Source: Acanthosepion lycidas
Lineage: Eukaryota > Mollusca > Cephalopoda > Sepiida > Sepiidae
Assembly: GCA_963932145.1 (NCBI GenBank)
Contig: OZ010586.1
Coordinates: forward strand, 51,165,389-51,229,388
Direction: 5' to 3'
Length of the DNA stretch: 64,000 nt
Numbering within the stretch: the first letter of the stretch is position 1; each line of letters begins with the position of its first letter. The notes beneath the pieces are model-generated. The model was given only the letters and a program-made list of their open reading frames with translations. It was not told the origin of the DNA and did no database searches. Shown in pieces: positions 1-11,788 of the stretch. The position numbers and the translations under genes were made by a program.

Positions 1-444
1 TAACTGGCAAAAAGTATTTGCATAACAGTTTCCTTTATATTGGCTGAAGTTTATAGTTTGGGAATTGATAATTTAATTTTTGTTTAACTTTTAACAGCAG
101 TTTTACTCTATAGAGGGAGAATTCAAAAAGTAATGTTGCCTATTCATTTCCATGGGAGCGACAACAGATACAGTGAGCATAACAACACCTTTGGATAGAG
201 AAAACTTTCAGCTAAACAAAAGCACCATTTTTCCACATAGTCATCACCACTTACATTATTGCCAGCCAGGAAGATTTGGGGAAGTGACAGATGCAAAAAG
301 TTACCTGGAATGTTTGTCAATATAAAAAAATAGGAGATTTTACTTGTGGAGCAATCCATATGGTGTGCCAAATAATAGAGAACAGATTTATAAAGAAACA
401 CTAAGATATATAATAGAAAAAAATGGTGTTGACTGATTCATTTT
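1..444. other. AT-rich sequence, nothing recognised
   Basis: No repeat family or coding signal was recognised. A minus-strand stretch near 255-306 has an acceptor-like CAG and a donor-like GTAAGT, but the pyrimidine tract is poor and no reading frame stands out. Confidence 0.5.
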
Positions 445-810
445 ATACAGCTTATCAACACCAGTTTCTATATGTTCACTGAATTTAAGCAATGCTGAGC
501 ATGGTCAGTACCTAGATGGGTGACAACTTGGGAATACCGGATGATGTAAGCTTGGATGTGCAGCTGGTGTAATAGATAATGACTTGGAATTGTTAATAAG
601 AGAGTAGAGTTCCCATTCCAGTTGGGTTCATTAAATTCACTTACGTGCAAATAACCTTGAGAAAAGTATGAATACACCTCTTCTCCCACAGAGAATGGGT
701 TAATTAGTAAAACTTGTATCACTAAAATCATTAGTATCTCAACAAAATAAAATAAAAAAATTTTGCAATCTAGAAATATTTTCTGGCTTTAAATAACCTG
801 CAAAAATTGA
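445..810 (+). repeat. 5S rRNA-tRNA chimeric SINE, copy 1
   Basis: The first ~95 bases follow the 3' two thirds of 5S rRNA, including the internal control region (TTAAGCAATG, GGTCAGTACCTAGATGGGTG, GGGAATACCGG). The next ~70 bases (from about 548) resemble a tRNA-Arg with a box A-like TGGTGTAATAGATAA and a box B-like GTTCCCATTCCAG. The body carries the family end GGCTTTAAATAACCTGC. The 5' end is diverged. The same order of modules recurs at 35265 and, inverted, at 2428 and 20413, so the fusion is a family property. Confidence 0.8.
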
Positions 811-889
811 TAAACCATAAAAAATAAATCAATTAAAAAGAATAAAGAATAAAATTATACACACTACATTTTTTTTTTTTTTTTTTTTA

Positions 890-1440
890 ATAAAACCACC
901 CTCAGCTTCAAAGAAGACTTGATTGTGGTCTTGGAAGCAGTTACATGTTTGGATCAGCTGATTCTACACAATATTAGTCATATCCATGATGGTGGCCTTC
1001 AATAAGTTCTTGATATCACATTACAACTTGTTGGTTTCTCTCTTAATGACATCCTAGACATTATTTCTTAGTCCAAGGAATTCAAACCATGATAACTAAG
1101 AAGTCATGATTGTTTTTTTGGGTTTGTTTTTTTTCCTTTTTGAGTGGGTTAAGGAGAATGATATGATCATGAAAATTCTTGGCCATGCCACTCCTGGATC
1201 ATGAGCTATGTGGGAGAGAATCCTGCTGGAATATGTATTCCCACTTCCTCAATCCTTGCTTGACTACTGTGTCTAGCAGCTTTATATAAGTCTTGGCATT
1301 GACCATGAGACCTTGTGGAAAGTGGGGTGGTATGACATAGCCCACATTGTTGTTCATAACCTCTAAGGCCATTACAAACATTCTTTGTGCATATTACCAA
1401 GGGTGCCTCTCTATGAGGTCTGTTCAGTGACTGAACAGAC
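890..1440 (-). pseudogene. mariner-type transposase remnant (C-terminal half)
   Basis: Read on the minus strand, 1381-1199 encodes the segment of mariner transposases around the second catalytic Asp: PPHFPQGLMVNAKTYIKLLD, then the FQQDS block, where other mariners have WQQDSAPxHT. Further 3' in other frames come pieces matching the ERETN...CN and the C-terminal RFR..LE..I.AEG regions, so frameshifts and stops are spread through it. The N-terminal DNA-binding half and the first catalytic residue are missing. No terminal inverted repeats were found next to it. It lies opposite to the SINE at 445. It is a dead fragment of a Tc1/mariner element, distinct in sequence from the copy at 20804. Confidence 0.8.
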
Positions 1441-1443
1441 CTC
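1415..1443. repeat. perfect 13-base-arm palindrome
   Basis: Arms of 13 bases (core AGGTCTGTTCAG and its reverse complement) enclose a 3-base loop TGA. It sits at the 5' breakpoint of the mariner fragment and could be a relic of the break that truncated it. Confidence 0.85.
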
Positions 1444-1720
1444 CTGTTCACCTGGCTACTTTCAAGCAAAGATATTCATATTACAGAAAAATTTACTACC
1501 AGTAGAATAATCACATTTGGCTCATATAAACTATCATTTCTATGATAAATCTTTTTATAAAATTAATTTCTTTATAATGACGTGATTGAGGCAATTAACC
1601 GGTAATGCTAAAATTTACATTTCTGAGTATGTTATTAAATTTATATACCTTTCAGCACTTTTTCTTTTTAAGATATTAATGAAATGCACAATTATTTCTA
1701 ATTAATGAAAATGTGTTTTA

Positions 1721-1836
1721 TTACTATAGCATATATAAGAGTACAAAAAAATGGATGTTTACCATAGCATATATAAGAGTACAAAAAAAATGGATGTTTA
1801 CCATAGCATATATAAAAGTACAGAAGATGGATGTTT
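1721..1836. repeat. tandem triplication, ~39-base unit
   Basis: Three consecutive copies of a unit containing CATAGCATATATAAGAGTAC followed by an A run and ATGGATGTTT. The first two are nearly identical; the third differs by a few bases. The rest of 1500-2427 shows nothing recognisable. Confidence 0.85.
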
Positions 1837-2427
1837 TCAATCCATTAACTTGTTTAGATATTCATAATTGAAGTTGAGCACACAAAAAAAAATTCAGATC
1901 CATTGTAAAGACTATTTTTCCTGCTTTTTAACAACAAATTTGTAGATGTGCAATAAAGGATAAGGTTTTACTTTCAAAATGTTAAGGTAGACTAAATCAT
2001 AAATGCATCTTAAATCAGAATTTGTTTCTTATTCTATACACTGCATCAAATTTAACGTAATATAAAATTAACAAAACTTTTATTGCTGTAAAGATTATTC
2101 ATTCTATTATTTAATAGTACTGATTTTTTTAATAAGCAAGGAAAATGTTATTTTGTCCAGTTTTATTAATATGCAGAACTAGTTGAAAGTTGCAAGGACA
2201 ATTCTTTCCAACAATGTGAAGTTTGGTGACACAAAAGGATAAGATACTTTTATTTCAGATTGAAACAAGAAATGTTGCAAATGTGGATATTTAATCTTAG
2301 CAACAACTGAGAATTCAGATCTTACTAATGATAGTATTAAATTACTACTAAATGCAGAGTTTTTTTTTTGTTTTTTTTATAATAGTTGCATTGATTGGAG
2401 GAGGGGTATTGCTAATTAACTCTTTGC

Positions 2428-2750
2428 AGGTTATTTAAAATCAGAAAATATTTTTAGATTGTAAGAATTCTTTGCTGATGATAACAATTTACTAATACAA
2501 GTCCTACTAAGTAACCTATAGCTGGAGGGAGAAGACTTTTCCAAAGAGTATTTGTGTATATAACAAACCCAACTGGAATTGGAACTTGGTTCTCTGATTA
2601 ACAATTCCAAGCCATTATCAATTACTCCAGCTGCACATCAAAGCTTAACAGCACCTAATATCCCCAAGTAGTCACCCATCTAAGTACTAACCAGGCTCAC
2701 CATTGCTTAACTTCGGTGGTTATATAAGAACCAGTGTTTTAATAGCTACA
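2428..2750 (-). repeat. 5S rRNA-tRNA chimeric SINE, copy 2 (inverted)
   Basis: Reverse complement of the layout at 445 and 35265. The 5S part (minus strand, about 2750-2650) keeps the GAAGTTAAGCAATGGTGAGC block and GATGGGTGACTACTTGGG. The tRNA-like unit follows at about 2640-2570, and the family 3' end GATTTTAAATAACCTGC lies near 2430. Confidence 0.8.
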
Positions 2751-4513
2751 GTAACATTCGAGAGTAGAGGTTCTACAATGACCAACTGGTTTATATTAAT
2801 AGTTGCAGATTGATTAAACATTAATATTATGATCCTTATTTATTCATAAAAAATAAAATAAAAAATTGAGTATAACATGTATTGTACCTAATAAACTATT
2901 TTCTAAGGATGTTGATTAAAACTATAACTGAATTAAAATTTAACCCAAAAACAATTTATATCATTGCAAAACTTATTCATTTTCCTTTCCAATAAGACCA
3001 AATAAATTTACAAAATCCTAGTAAATTTTTAAAGATAATTATAAGCAAGGAATTATTCACTGAAAAAGTATTCAAGATTTATCAAAAAATTTACACAAAG
3101 AAAAGTTAAATGTTGATAATTTACCAGACTAATCAAGTTAATATCTATAGATTTTAAGAACATCTTTACAATGTTATATTTTCATAAACCAATATAACAA
3201 TACAGAATACAGCAACTAAAATATGTAAATCATGGCTCTCCACAATTTCCTATGTCCTGAAGAGACATGGCACATAAAAGAAATCATTGCTAGGTTTCTT
3301 CCATAACTATAGCTTTTACTCTCATATAAGGTTTTCTAAAGACATGCTATTTCAGATTTATCTTGATATCAGAATTTTCATATTAAATCATTTGTCTTAT
3401 CTTTTCATTCTTCTAAAATGCAAACAAACTTTCCTCAGTAAATTCTTTAACAACTTAAGGAATTTTGAATGTCAACTGGTTACCATTAACCAAAATAGGA
3501 AATGGCATCAGATTACACCCAATCTAAGTCCTATTCTTATAGGTAAAAGAACTACTGCATGATTGAGAATACTGTAGATATGTTGGCTTTTCATGCTGAC
3601 ATTATTATTGAAACAGTAAAAGATTTGCTTACACTCTTTATAAAGATAACAAAGCTTGAATTTAAAGTCACATTCATGCAACCTAATTTTTATAATTTGA
3701 TTATAACATTTCACCTTGCAAAATATTTGGACTTAGAAGAGCATTTTCTAATGTATTAAAAATAAAAAAGATGAAATAAGATATTAAGTGCACATGAAAA
3801 AAGCCAAAAATATTAAACTCAATATTTTAAACTTAAAATAGCATATACTTCTGTTCTAAATATAAAACGGTCTTCTAGCAATGCTTTCAATCTTATGAGA
3901 ACATGAACAAATAAAGTTGGCTAAGTTTTATCTAACACCACTTCCATTTAAACTTTTCACTTTATACAAATGATAATCAGTACATTTATCCAAATTGTAA
4001 AATCCGAAACACCTAAAAAGGTATAAGATACTTGTTTTAAAAACACAATATTTTATTGTTTTACCACAATAAAAAAAAAAAAAAAAAAGAAAGAAAGAAA
4101 AAAAAAAGAAAAACTAGCATTTTAATTTTCAATGGTATGTATGTTCCTTGTAGATTCTTCTGTGGAGTATAGACTCATCTTACTAAGACATTTTCAATGA
4201 CAATTACACTACATAAAAATCAAATAATTATAAGATTCCAACATCTGAAGGATGATTATAAAATATTAAGTTTGGCAGAATTTACTTACAACTGGCATAA
4301 AACACAATAAACATATATATGTAACTGCAAACTGGAGAGTGATCTGAATTTTGTTTTCTTGTATCCATTTTAATTTAGTTTCTTCAAATATTCTTCATTT
4401 ATTACTGATATTGCAATAATAAGGTTAAATATATTTTCAATCTAAATTTAATTCTCACATTAAAAGCTTTATAGATAAAATGAAATGTTAAAAATAAAAA
4501 AAGAATATACAAC
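2751..4513. other. AT-rich spacer, mostly unrecognised
   Basis: Contains an A-rich tract (4069-4110). At 3225-3275 two adjacent ~25-base stretches resemble the 3' end of the RTE-like element at 8200 in opposite orientations; this is too short to call. Short open frames at 3287-3759 show no family signature. Confidence 0.4.
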
Positions 4514-4878
4514 TGATAATCAAATCTGTCTATATTTCTGAGATGAGGTATTATAATTATTTACACTGGGGACACATAGCTCAGTGAATAAAAGCATTGG
4601 TTAAAGTAATCCAATGACTTGATCCAAAGAGTTGTGAGATCAATATCTAACCACAGCAGAGGTAAACAAAAAACTTGGAGAGTTGAGTTACTAAAGGGAA
4701 ATAACTGAAACTGAAATATTAAAAAAAAAAATAAAAAAAATAAAGCATGGCAAGTAGAACTATAATAATCTATCTCAGTGGACTAAATAAAGGGTTTGGT
4801 TTAAAATTTCAATATAAAAGAAGAAGGCCAAAGTGTACAGTGGAATAATGTAAATAGTGTAAACATTGATAATCAAAT
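4514..4878 (+). repeat. fold-back tRNA SINE, copy 1, with 12-base target duplications
   Basis: Identical 12-base direct repeats TGATAATCAAAT lie at 4514-4525 and 4867-4878. Between them the left end (4526-4560) is the inverted distal tail of the family (TTTCTGAGATGAGGTATTAT, TTATTTACAC). It is followed directly by the tRNA-like head (AGCTCAGTGAATAAAAGCATTGG as box A region, box B-like GTTGTGAGATCAATATC) and a body ending GAAGAAGGCCAAAGTGTAC and GTAAATAGTGTAAAC. The duplications define the whole composite, inverted left end included, as the unit that was inserted. Confidence 0.8.
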
Positions 4879-5344
4879 GTAAAGTTCTTATAAAATCATT
4901 CTGTATCACTTTTTTTCAACATACAACTGTATGTATCGGATTTCTAGATTAGTGGATGGATTGAACTGGAATCTTGCACATACATGCTTTTCAAACAAAT
5001 ACAAAAAGCCTATTAGGATTGCATTAGGGGAAAAAACATTATTTTAACATGTATCTGATGAATACTGGAGTTACTTGTCTTTCTTTCTGATTTGCCATGA
5101 CCATCAATCATGTTGCAGTGAGAAAAATATATTTTTTCCAAGGAAAATGTTTCATTAGAACAGTGCTAAATTATCTTCAGCAGTCGTTAATGTTTCTTCT
5201 ACATATAAATAATGTTCAATTATCTTTAATAATTAACCAATACAATTAATCTTAAATTATTTTAAAATTATTCTATAAAGATAATTTAAATAAAATATAT
5301 ATAACATCACAATTTTCTCTTGATTTAAAAAGATTTCTTCATCT
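4879..5344. other. AT-rich spacer, nothing recognised
   Basis: No repeat family, tandem repeat or coding signal was seen. Confidence 0.5.
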
Positions 5345-5755
5345 ATGTGCTACATTCCTTCAAGACATAGGTGATCATGGTTCCTCACAATTTCCTGGCC
5401 TTTGTGGCTTTGAATAAATTTTGTCTTTTTGTTACCTCTCCTAAAACTTGTTCTGACATCCATTTACTCAAGCCTACTAGGTAGGTTATGCATTCTTTTC
5501 CTCTATCCCTCTTTACCTTCATTCTGTCCTGTGAGTATCAAATTTTACAAGCCCTCTTTCAAATATCTCTACCTGATAAGTACAACTGTCCTTTTTGTTT
5601 CCATTTTCTCTAAAACCTCATTATTGCTCACATGTTCAGTCCATAATATTCTCAGTATACTTCTGTAGAACAACATTTGTTGCTTCAAGCCTCTTCTTCA
5701 CCTGTAAGGAGATTGTTTAGCATTCACTGCCATATAGGAGGATTGATAATTCATT
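5345..5755 (-). pseudogene. RTE-like LINE, C-terminal end of reverse transcriptase ORF
   Basis: The minus strand reads through the conserved post-RT region of endonuclease-reverse transcriptases of the RTE (CFDP2/BovB-like) type. At the 5' side is LSILLYGSECW-like sequence (about 5755-5715), then MLFYRSILRILWTEHVSNNE, then NLILTGQNEGK, and finally a RKL...TMI..VLK end near 5350. It aligns block for block with the plus-strand copy at 7560-8260. Stops and frameshifts interrupt it and everything upstream of the RT palm is gone, so it is a 5'-truncated dead copy, as expected from incomplete reverse transcription. Confidence 0.8.
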
Positions 5756-5951
5756 TCTACGAAAATCTGATTTCAATATGACAAAAAGTACAATTTTATC
5801 TCTTCTGTATAATAACTATATAGTTATATTCATCATAAAAAGATTAAGATAGAAAAGACTAAATTTATGATAGAGAATATTATTTTACTATTCTGTACAT
5901 AAATATTTAAAAAAATATTAGTTTTCATATTCACTAGCTTATAGAAGAATC

Positions 5952-5956
<5 letters not shown>

Positions 5957-6030
<74 letters not shown>
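5957..6030. repeat. compound (TA)n(GA)n microsatellite
   Basis: About 21 TA units are followed by about 13 GA units, with one interruption near the end. Confidence 0.95.
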
Positions 6031-6031
<1 letters not shown>

Positions 6032-6279
6032 TTTAATAGATTTATTTTTTAATCCAACATTTTTATTATTTCTAATGTTATTATAGTGGATAATCATATT
6101 TTCAATAGATGTCCCATTTTTAATTTTAATTTAAAAAGTGTGTATTAATTATGTTTATTGGTTTGTGCATTTGAGGAATCTTCAATGAAGAAAATATGAT
6201 CTATAGGAGTGATCAAACCTGCATCCCTCTTTGAAGGAAAAACCACAATTTGATCCATCATGCTTTGCCCCTCAGCTAC

Positions 6280-6509
6280 AGAGAGCATTAGGGAAAACAG
6301 ACCATTACTGAACTGTGACATTCAATAGCCAAATGATAAAGCACGCCAGACCAAAATGCAGTTTCTCTTACAAAGTGGGACACAGTTTTTCAGAGAGACA
6401 TTTTCTTTAAGATTTCTTGAAGGTGCAAGCTGATAGACTTAATACGCACTGTTTAAAATCAAAGCGATGTGTCTATTTAAATGTGTATCCACTATAATAA
6501 GGTTTGAAG

Positions 6510-6515
<6 letters not shown>
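6280..6515 (+). repeat. short tRNA-headed SINE family, diverged copy
   Basis: Shares with 14030-14305 the head ATGATAAAGCACGCCAGACC, the block ACATTTTCTTTAAGATTTCT with TGCAAGCTGATAGACTTAAT, and the 3' block CCACTATAATAAGGTTTGAA. It runs into a (TA)n(CA)n tract at its 3' end. Confidence 0.65.
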
Positions 6516-6546
<31 letters not shown>

Positions 6547-6560
6547 CACACACACACACT
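6512..6560. repeat. (TA)n(CA)n microsatellite
   Basis: TA repeat passing into ACATACACACACACACAC, at the 3' end of the SINE copy. Confidence 0.95.
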
Positions 6561-7559
6561 TCAAAAGATGTTACCATATTTACAAATAGTTTTAATGATC
6601 AGTAAAAATGCATTTTTTTTTTTTCCTTTCTTTAAAATAAAATAATTTTAAAATTGAATAACTAACCACAAAAGACCTCTTTAATAATTTTAGAGGTCTC
6701 TTTGTAAGAGTCTCGAAGTTGTAAAGCCAAAGAATCTTGGTGAAGTGTCTTTAGACTTCCATTCCAAAATGTTAATTCATTTCACAAGAATATTTGTCAT
6801 GTCTATTTTTAACTCAGGCTATATTGGGTAATTTACTAGTTCATGATAAACACAAAGAGAACAAGCAGAACTCAGTGTAAGAAGATAAAGTGAAAAACTG
6901 GAAAATAATCAAAGTGAAATATAAATAGCCTTTTTTTTTTTTTTCTTGGATGAAAATAAAATTTTACTGTTGCAAATTTAATTAACAGCAATATGGAATT
7001 CTATAATTCAGTGAATTTTTTTTATCATGTAGAATCACTTTGAGCAATTGATCTGAAATGATACACACAACCTACACACTCCTCTAACAAATTAAATGAA
7101 ATTTTTAGGAAATATGCATCTAAAGTTGCATATTGTTAACTCTTATCATAATATTGATGCTGCTGTATTAAGCACTTTATATAGATTGCAATGACCCACT
7201 GACTATGTAAAAATGAGTAGGAATTTCTTTAACTAAAATTAAACAAATGATACTTTTCACCCACCCAATCTTCTGTTAATTTTTCTTTGTTAATCATTTC
7301 TTTTTTTCAAAACATATCAACAATAAATACATAATTATTAAAAATAAAAAGTGTATGCATTACAGTATTACTTCATATCCTTCTAATATAATACTTATTA
7401 GGGAGTTCAGTTGATAGTTTTTTTTTTGTTTTTTTTTTTTAAATGCAAGAAAAATATTTTTTTTTAAAGAAAGTTTGATACCAAAAAGAAAAAATTTGGA
7501 TTTTTTTTGTTTGTTTTTTTTTCTAAAATTGTATCAGCTGAATTTCCTAATGAGTGTGA
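6561..7559. other. AT-rich spacer with T-rich tracts
   Basis: Several T runs of 10-18 bases; no family or coding signal was seen. Confidence 0.5.
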
Positions 7560-8260
7560 CTTTAGAAGGATGTGAAGTCAGGAACTACAAATGAAGTAAA
7601 GAAATGCAAATTACAAAAAGATGCAAAATCAGACAAGTAGAAAAATTTAATTATCTGGGAAGTGTTTTAACAGGGCACATAGTATGATACTGATACCTGA
7701 AGGTACAATGGGATAGCAAAAGATGATTTCCAAAAAACTAAGCAAAGTATTAAGAAATAGAAAAATTTTGTTAGAAACAAAGAAAAGACTACTGATCCAT
7801 TATATAATATCAGTCCTCCTATATGGCACTAAATGCTGGACAATCTCCTCGGATGAAAAAGAGGCTTGAATTGAAGCAACAGAAATGTGGTTCTACAGAA
7901 GGATGCTGAGAATACCACAAACTGAACATGTGAGCAACAATAATTTTTTTTTTTGTGAAAATGGAAACAAAAAGGTCACTTATACTGAACATCACGAAGA
8001 GGCCATTGACATGTCTAGAGCACATGATGAGGAAAGATGGCTTGGAAAATTTGATATTCATAAGACAGATTGAAGGCAAGAGGGACAGAGGAAAACAATG
8101 CACAATATTATTAATGAGCTTGAGTAAATGGATAACAGAGCAAGGTTTAGGAGGGATAACAAAAATCAAAATTTATTAAGAACTATAAAGGACAGGAAGT
8201 TGTGGAGACCCACGATCGCCAACATCCTGAAGAGACACAACACGCAGAAGATGTAAAAAT
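7560..8260 (+). pseudogene. RTE-like LINE, 3' end of reverse transcriptase ORF
   Basis: Plus-strand reading gives the typical C-terminal landmarks of RTE-type endonuclease-reverse transcriptases in order: IRQVEKFNYLGSVLTG (about 7635), KLSKVLRNRKILLETKKRLL (about 7735), ISVLLYGTKCWTISS (about 7808), EMWFYRRMLRIPQTEHVSNN (about 7882), then NLIFIRQIEGKRDRG and SLSKWITEQGLGGITKI (8049-8170), ending in LW...IANILKRHNT-like sequence near 8220. Frames shift several times and there are internal stops. The element is 5'-truncated: the endonuclease and most of the RT palm are absent. It is convergent with the copy at 5345-5755. Confidence 0.85.
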
Positions 8261-9189
8261 CATCTTCTGAATGTATCAAAAGATAACTTGAAATACATTT
8301 AAAAACTCAAGTTTTTATGATTATTTCAGTTGTATCAGGCAGATATTTATTGGTTATCCATGAAATTCACTGAAGATAAAAAAATTTCAGTATACTCTTA
8401 TATTACAAGATGCTAAAGAGTTGTCAGCTTATCCTACTTCCCAAAATTCTGATTAATGACAAAATAACAGAAGCTTTTTTTTTTTTTTTCTTTCCTGTCA
8501 TTCCCAAAAAAACATCATCATCCTTTTTCATTTTGTAAAAGTTGCTTTGGATTTCTTAATTAAACCATGCAACAAATAATAAATTATTTAGTACTTTCAT
8601 TTAACAGTGTTAAAATTCTAAAATCATCGCATACCAATGTGAATTGTGAATATCTTGTATAAGTTAATGTAAAAAAAGATATAAAACAAGTACAGAGACA
8701 AAAAAAAAACAAAAAAAAAACTACTTACTAAACTGAAGCATTTTAGTAAAAAGCAAGTTTGTTATTATAAGATTCTCTCCATCATAGGAATCTGACATTT
8801 ATCATGAAGAAACAAAGTGATAGCAAATCTCCTGGAATTCCCAACAGTATTTTTACCAACATAACCACTTTTTTTTTTTTTTTTTTTTTTGAGGCATCTC
8901 AATTTCTCTAATTCTTCTAATTTCTTTGATCCACAGGAAAAGATACAAACACTATTTGACAGATATTCTTTTCTTTGCTAATACAATTAAAGGCCTGTTT
9001 TTTTTCTTCTGCATATCAAAAGTATTTTACTTTCAATTTTTTTTCCCATGGACATCTCTGATTTGTACTTAAACCATTTGTTTATATGGTTTAACAAAGT
9101 AGTTATCCCTACCCAGCAACATTATAATTCATATTTTTTCAATTTCAATATTGTAAAGATTGGTAATAAATGATATCTAACAATATTAT
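8261..9189. other. AT-rich spacer, nothing recognised
   Basis: Contains poly(A) and poly(T) runs (8700-8720, 8870-8890); no family or coding signal was seen. Confidence 0.5.
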
Positions 9190-9620
9190 GTACACATGGA
9201 CAAGTGATTAGAAAATTAGCTTTCTGACCATAAAACCCAGGTTCAAATCTCACCATGGTCAATTTGTGAGGAAGGTGACTTCTTGATGTTATTGGTCTGG
9301 AGGAGGTGATCTCAGCATGCGAGTTGAACCAGGCCCCGTAAGTGAAGTTAGACAGAACCTTGAGAGCCATGTATGTTTGTGCCAGCACAAAGTCACAAGT
9401 CATTGTGTTTGAGGGTTTGAGCATACTGGCTTTGTTCAGACTGTTGATCATGCTCTCTCCCAGAAACTGTAACCAGGGTTCACTCAGCATAGTTGCAGAT
9501 ATACAACAGGTGAGATCAGTGAGTGTTGAACAAAGTGTGCCTGAGCAGGCATCCGCAACAGGGATTAGCTAGCTACCCTAGTAGACAGGCATCATAGGAT
9601 ACAAGTGGTCAACTATCTAT
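9190..9620 (+). repeat. long tRNA-derived SINE, copy 1
   Basis: The head contains a clear box B, AGGTTCAAATCTCACC, preceded by a degenerate box A region from about 9195, i.e. a tRNA-like 5' end. The ~350-base body contains CAAAGTCACAAGTCATTGTG, GAGCATACTGGCTTTGTTCA and TGTGCCTGAGCAGGCATC. The same blocks in the same order occur on the minus strand at 43440-43895. Two short open frames here are products of this repeat, not genes. Confidence 0.8.
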
Positions 9621-11583
9621 CAAACCATATGTTTTGATTTGTTCCACCAGAAATAATAAAATACCGGTATGTTTAGTTGAGAAGAAAATTAAAATTTTAT
9701 AAAAAATTGGTAAGGATGTACTTATTTATACGTAATATTGTATGTCTGTTTTTTCTATTCCTATTAGGCTAGCTTGCTGTATCATAATCATAATGATTTG
9801 TCCTTCACTATTAAAAGAACATTTTCTATTTAATGGGATTTAATAATTTATCACTTTGGCATAATTGCTTCTAATGCTCTTCTTTAGCAGTGTTATAAAC
9901 GAGTATGTTTCTATTTTCTGGTATTTTCTGCAAAGTTCTGTCCAAGTCATTTTCTCTGCAATTTCCTTCACTTGTTTTTTGAGTTCTCCAAGGAATCGTT
10001 TTTTGCTAATCTTTGCTTCTAATGTTTGTTGACTTTTCTCTGATCCCTTGTTGGTTATACTTTTGTCAGTTGTTTTGTAATCTATAATCATCACCACCAT
10101 TATTCTTACTCTAAACTAGTGAGGGTGTTGCACTTTTTTTATAACAGAGTTAATAATTCTCTTCTTCATCCTTTTCTATTACTGAAAAGTTCTCAGCCTG
10201 GCCAAGAAAGGATTTTCTAAAATTTCTGATGATTGTTTTCAAACATGGGAAAGTGGATTGGGTATAGAACTTTTCTGTATACACATTGTATTATGTAACT
10301 TCATAAATAAATAAATAAATAAGAGAGAGAAAAGAAGAAATTACCACCACAACCATCCAAGTAAGGAGGGTTCCCCAACAATAAATACCAGCAACATTCA
10401 TGAATCCTTGTCTTTTTTACCAGAGCTCGAACACCATTCACCCATGCAGCTGAGAAATAGGCAACTGATTCAGCTATCAAGTAAGCCTGTTATTTTTTTT
10501 TTATATATAATGACTTTGTATTATTTCTGGAGGTGCCAGGCTTTATATACAGCCATTAATTTTCTGGTCTGCCACCTCAATCTCAGCTTCACCTATACAA
10601 TTGAAAAACAATTCAGAATGTCTCATTATAAATACTGCCGATATGTTCATATTTTCATTAGTTTTTGGATTATTTCTAAAATCTTCACTCTTTCAAAGTA
10701 TTCTTACTTGATTATTTGGTTTATAATTTATTCCCACTTTAACAAATTATATTCTAGTATGTCATAATGTTCATATCAGTCATTCACAGTTAATGTCCAA
10801 TTCAATTATCTGAGCTCAATTCTGTTTGCTGTCACATGTTTCCTTTATGCATAACACTGCACATCAAATTTTATTCATATGTGTCTTTGCTCAAAAGTCC
10901 TGGCTAATTATTCAAGATCTGTTTTTTTTATCATTCAAATATGCAAGACGGAAAATCTTTTTATTTTGTACCCTCACTGAGTCTAAATATCTGTTTTCCT
11001 TCACAAATCTGTAAGATATAACATTGAGCAGTTGTGCCATGGATTTACAAAGCTTATTAGAATAATGAATCCCTTTAAAAAATTTATCTTAATATTTTTG
11101 TTGACAAAAGATTCTCTTGATTCACTGGAGATTAATTTTATCATTGTTCATGTGTCCTTGAACATTTTATATTCTATTGCTATGTTTCGACTTCTTTCAA
11201 AAACACTTAATCAATGTATAATAAATTAATTTCGTATCTTTTCAACATCCTTTCTGTTTTTCTGGCAAATGTTCTTGATTTTCTAAAGTGTGATAGACCT
11301 ATTTGTCCTGTAAGAATTTTTCAAGTTACATACTTTTACATTTTCCAAAACTTTAAAAAAACAAAAAATTAAATATTGTGGAACTCTTCCCTCTTCCAAG
11401 AACTTCTGTTACCATTTTATTAAGGTCATCTATTAAACTCAGGATTTGCAGATAATAATTTTATATGGTTTACAAGATATATGATAAAATCTAGGATAGA
11501 GTGTGTGAAACTATAAGAGGTATGGACACTGATATCAACATCAAGTCTGTTTCATGCTTAAATGTAATTTTCAGGTCACTATC

Positions 11584-11585
<2 letters not shown>

Positions 11586-11633
<48 letters not shown>
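11586..11633. repeat. (AT)n microsatellite
   Basis: About 24 uninterrupted AT units. Confidence 0.95.
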
Positions 11634-11634
<1 letters not shown>

Positions 11635-11734
11635 CAGTCTGAATATTGTCTAGATTTCTAGTGGTGTGTCACTGGGTAGTATAATTGCTGTCTTGGTCAT
11701 TTAGATATTAAGCACTGTCTGTTATTGTTATATT

Positions 11735-11738
<4 letters not shown>

Positions 11739-11783
<45 letters not shown>
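11739..11783. repeat. (AT)n microsatellite
   Basis: About 22 AT units, 105 bases downstream of the previous tract. Confidence 0.95.

Positions 11784-11788
<5 letters not shown>

Noticed and set aside
9230..9265. A functional tRNA gene (good box B)
   Set aside because: No proper acceptor stem or box A, and the sequence continues into a dispersed repeat body; it is a SINE head.
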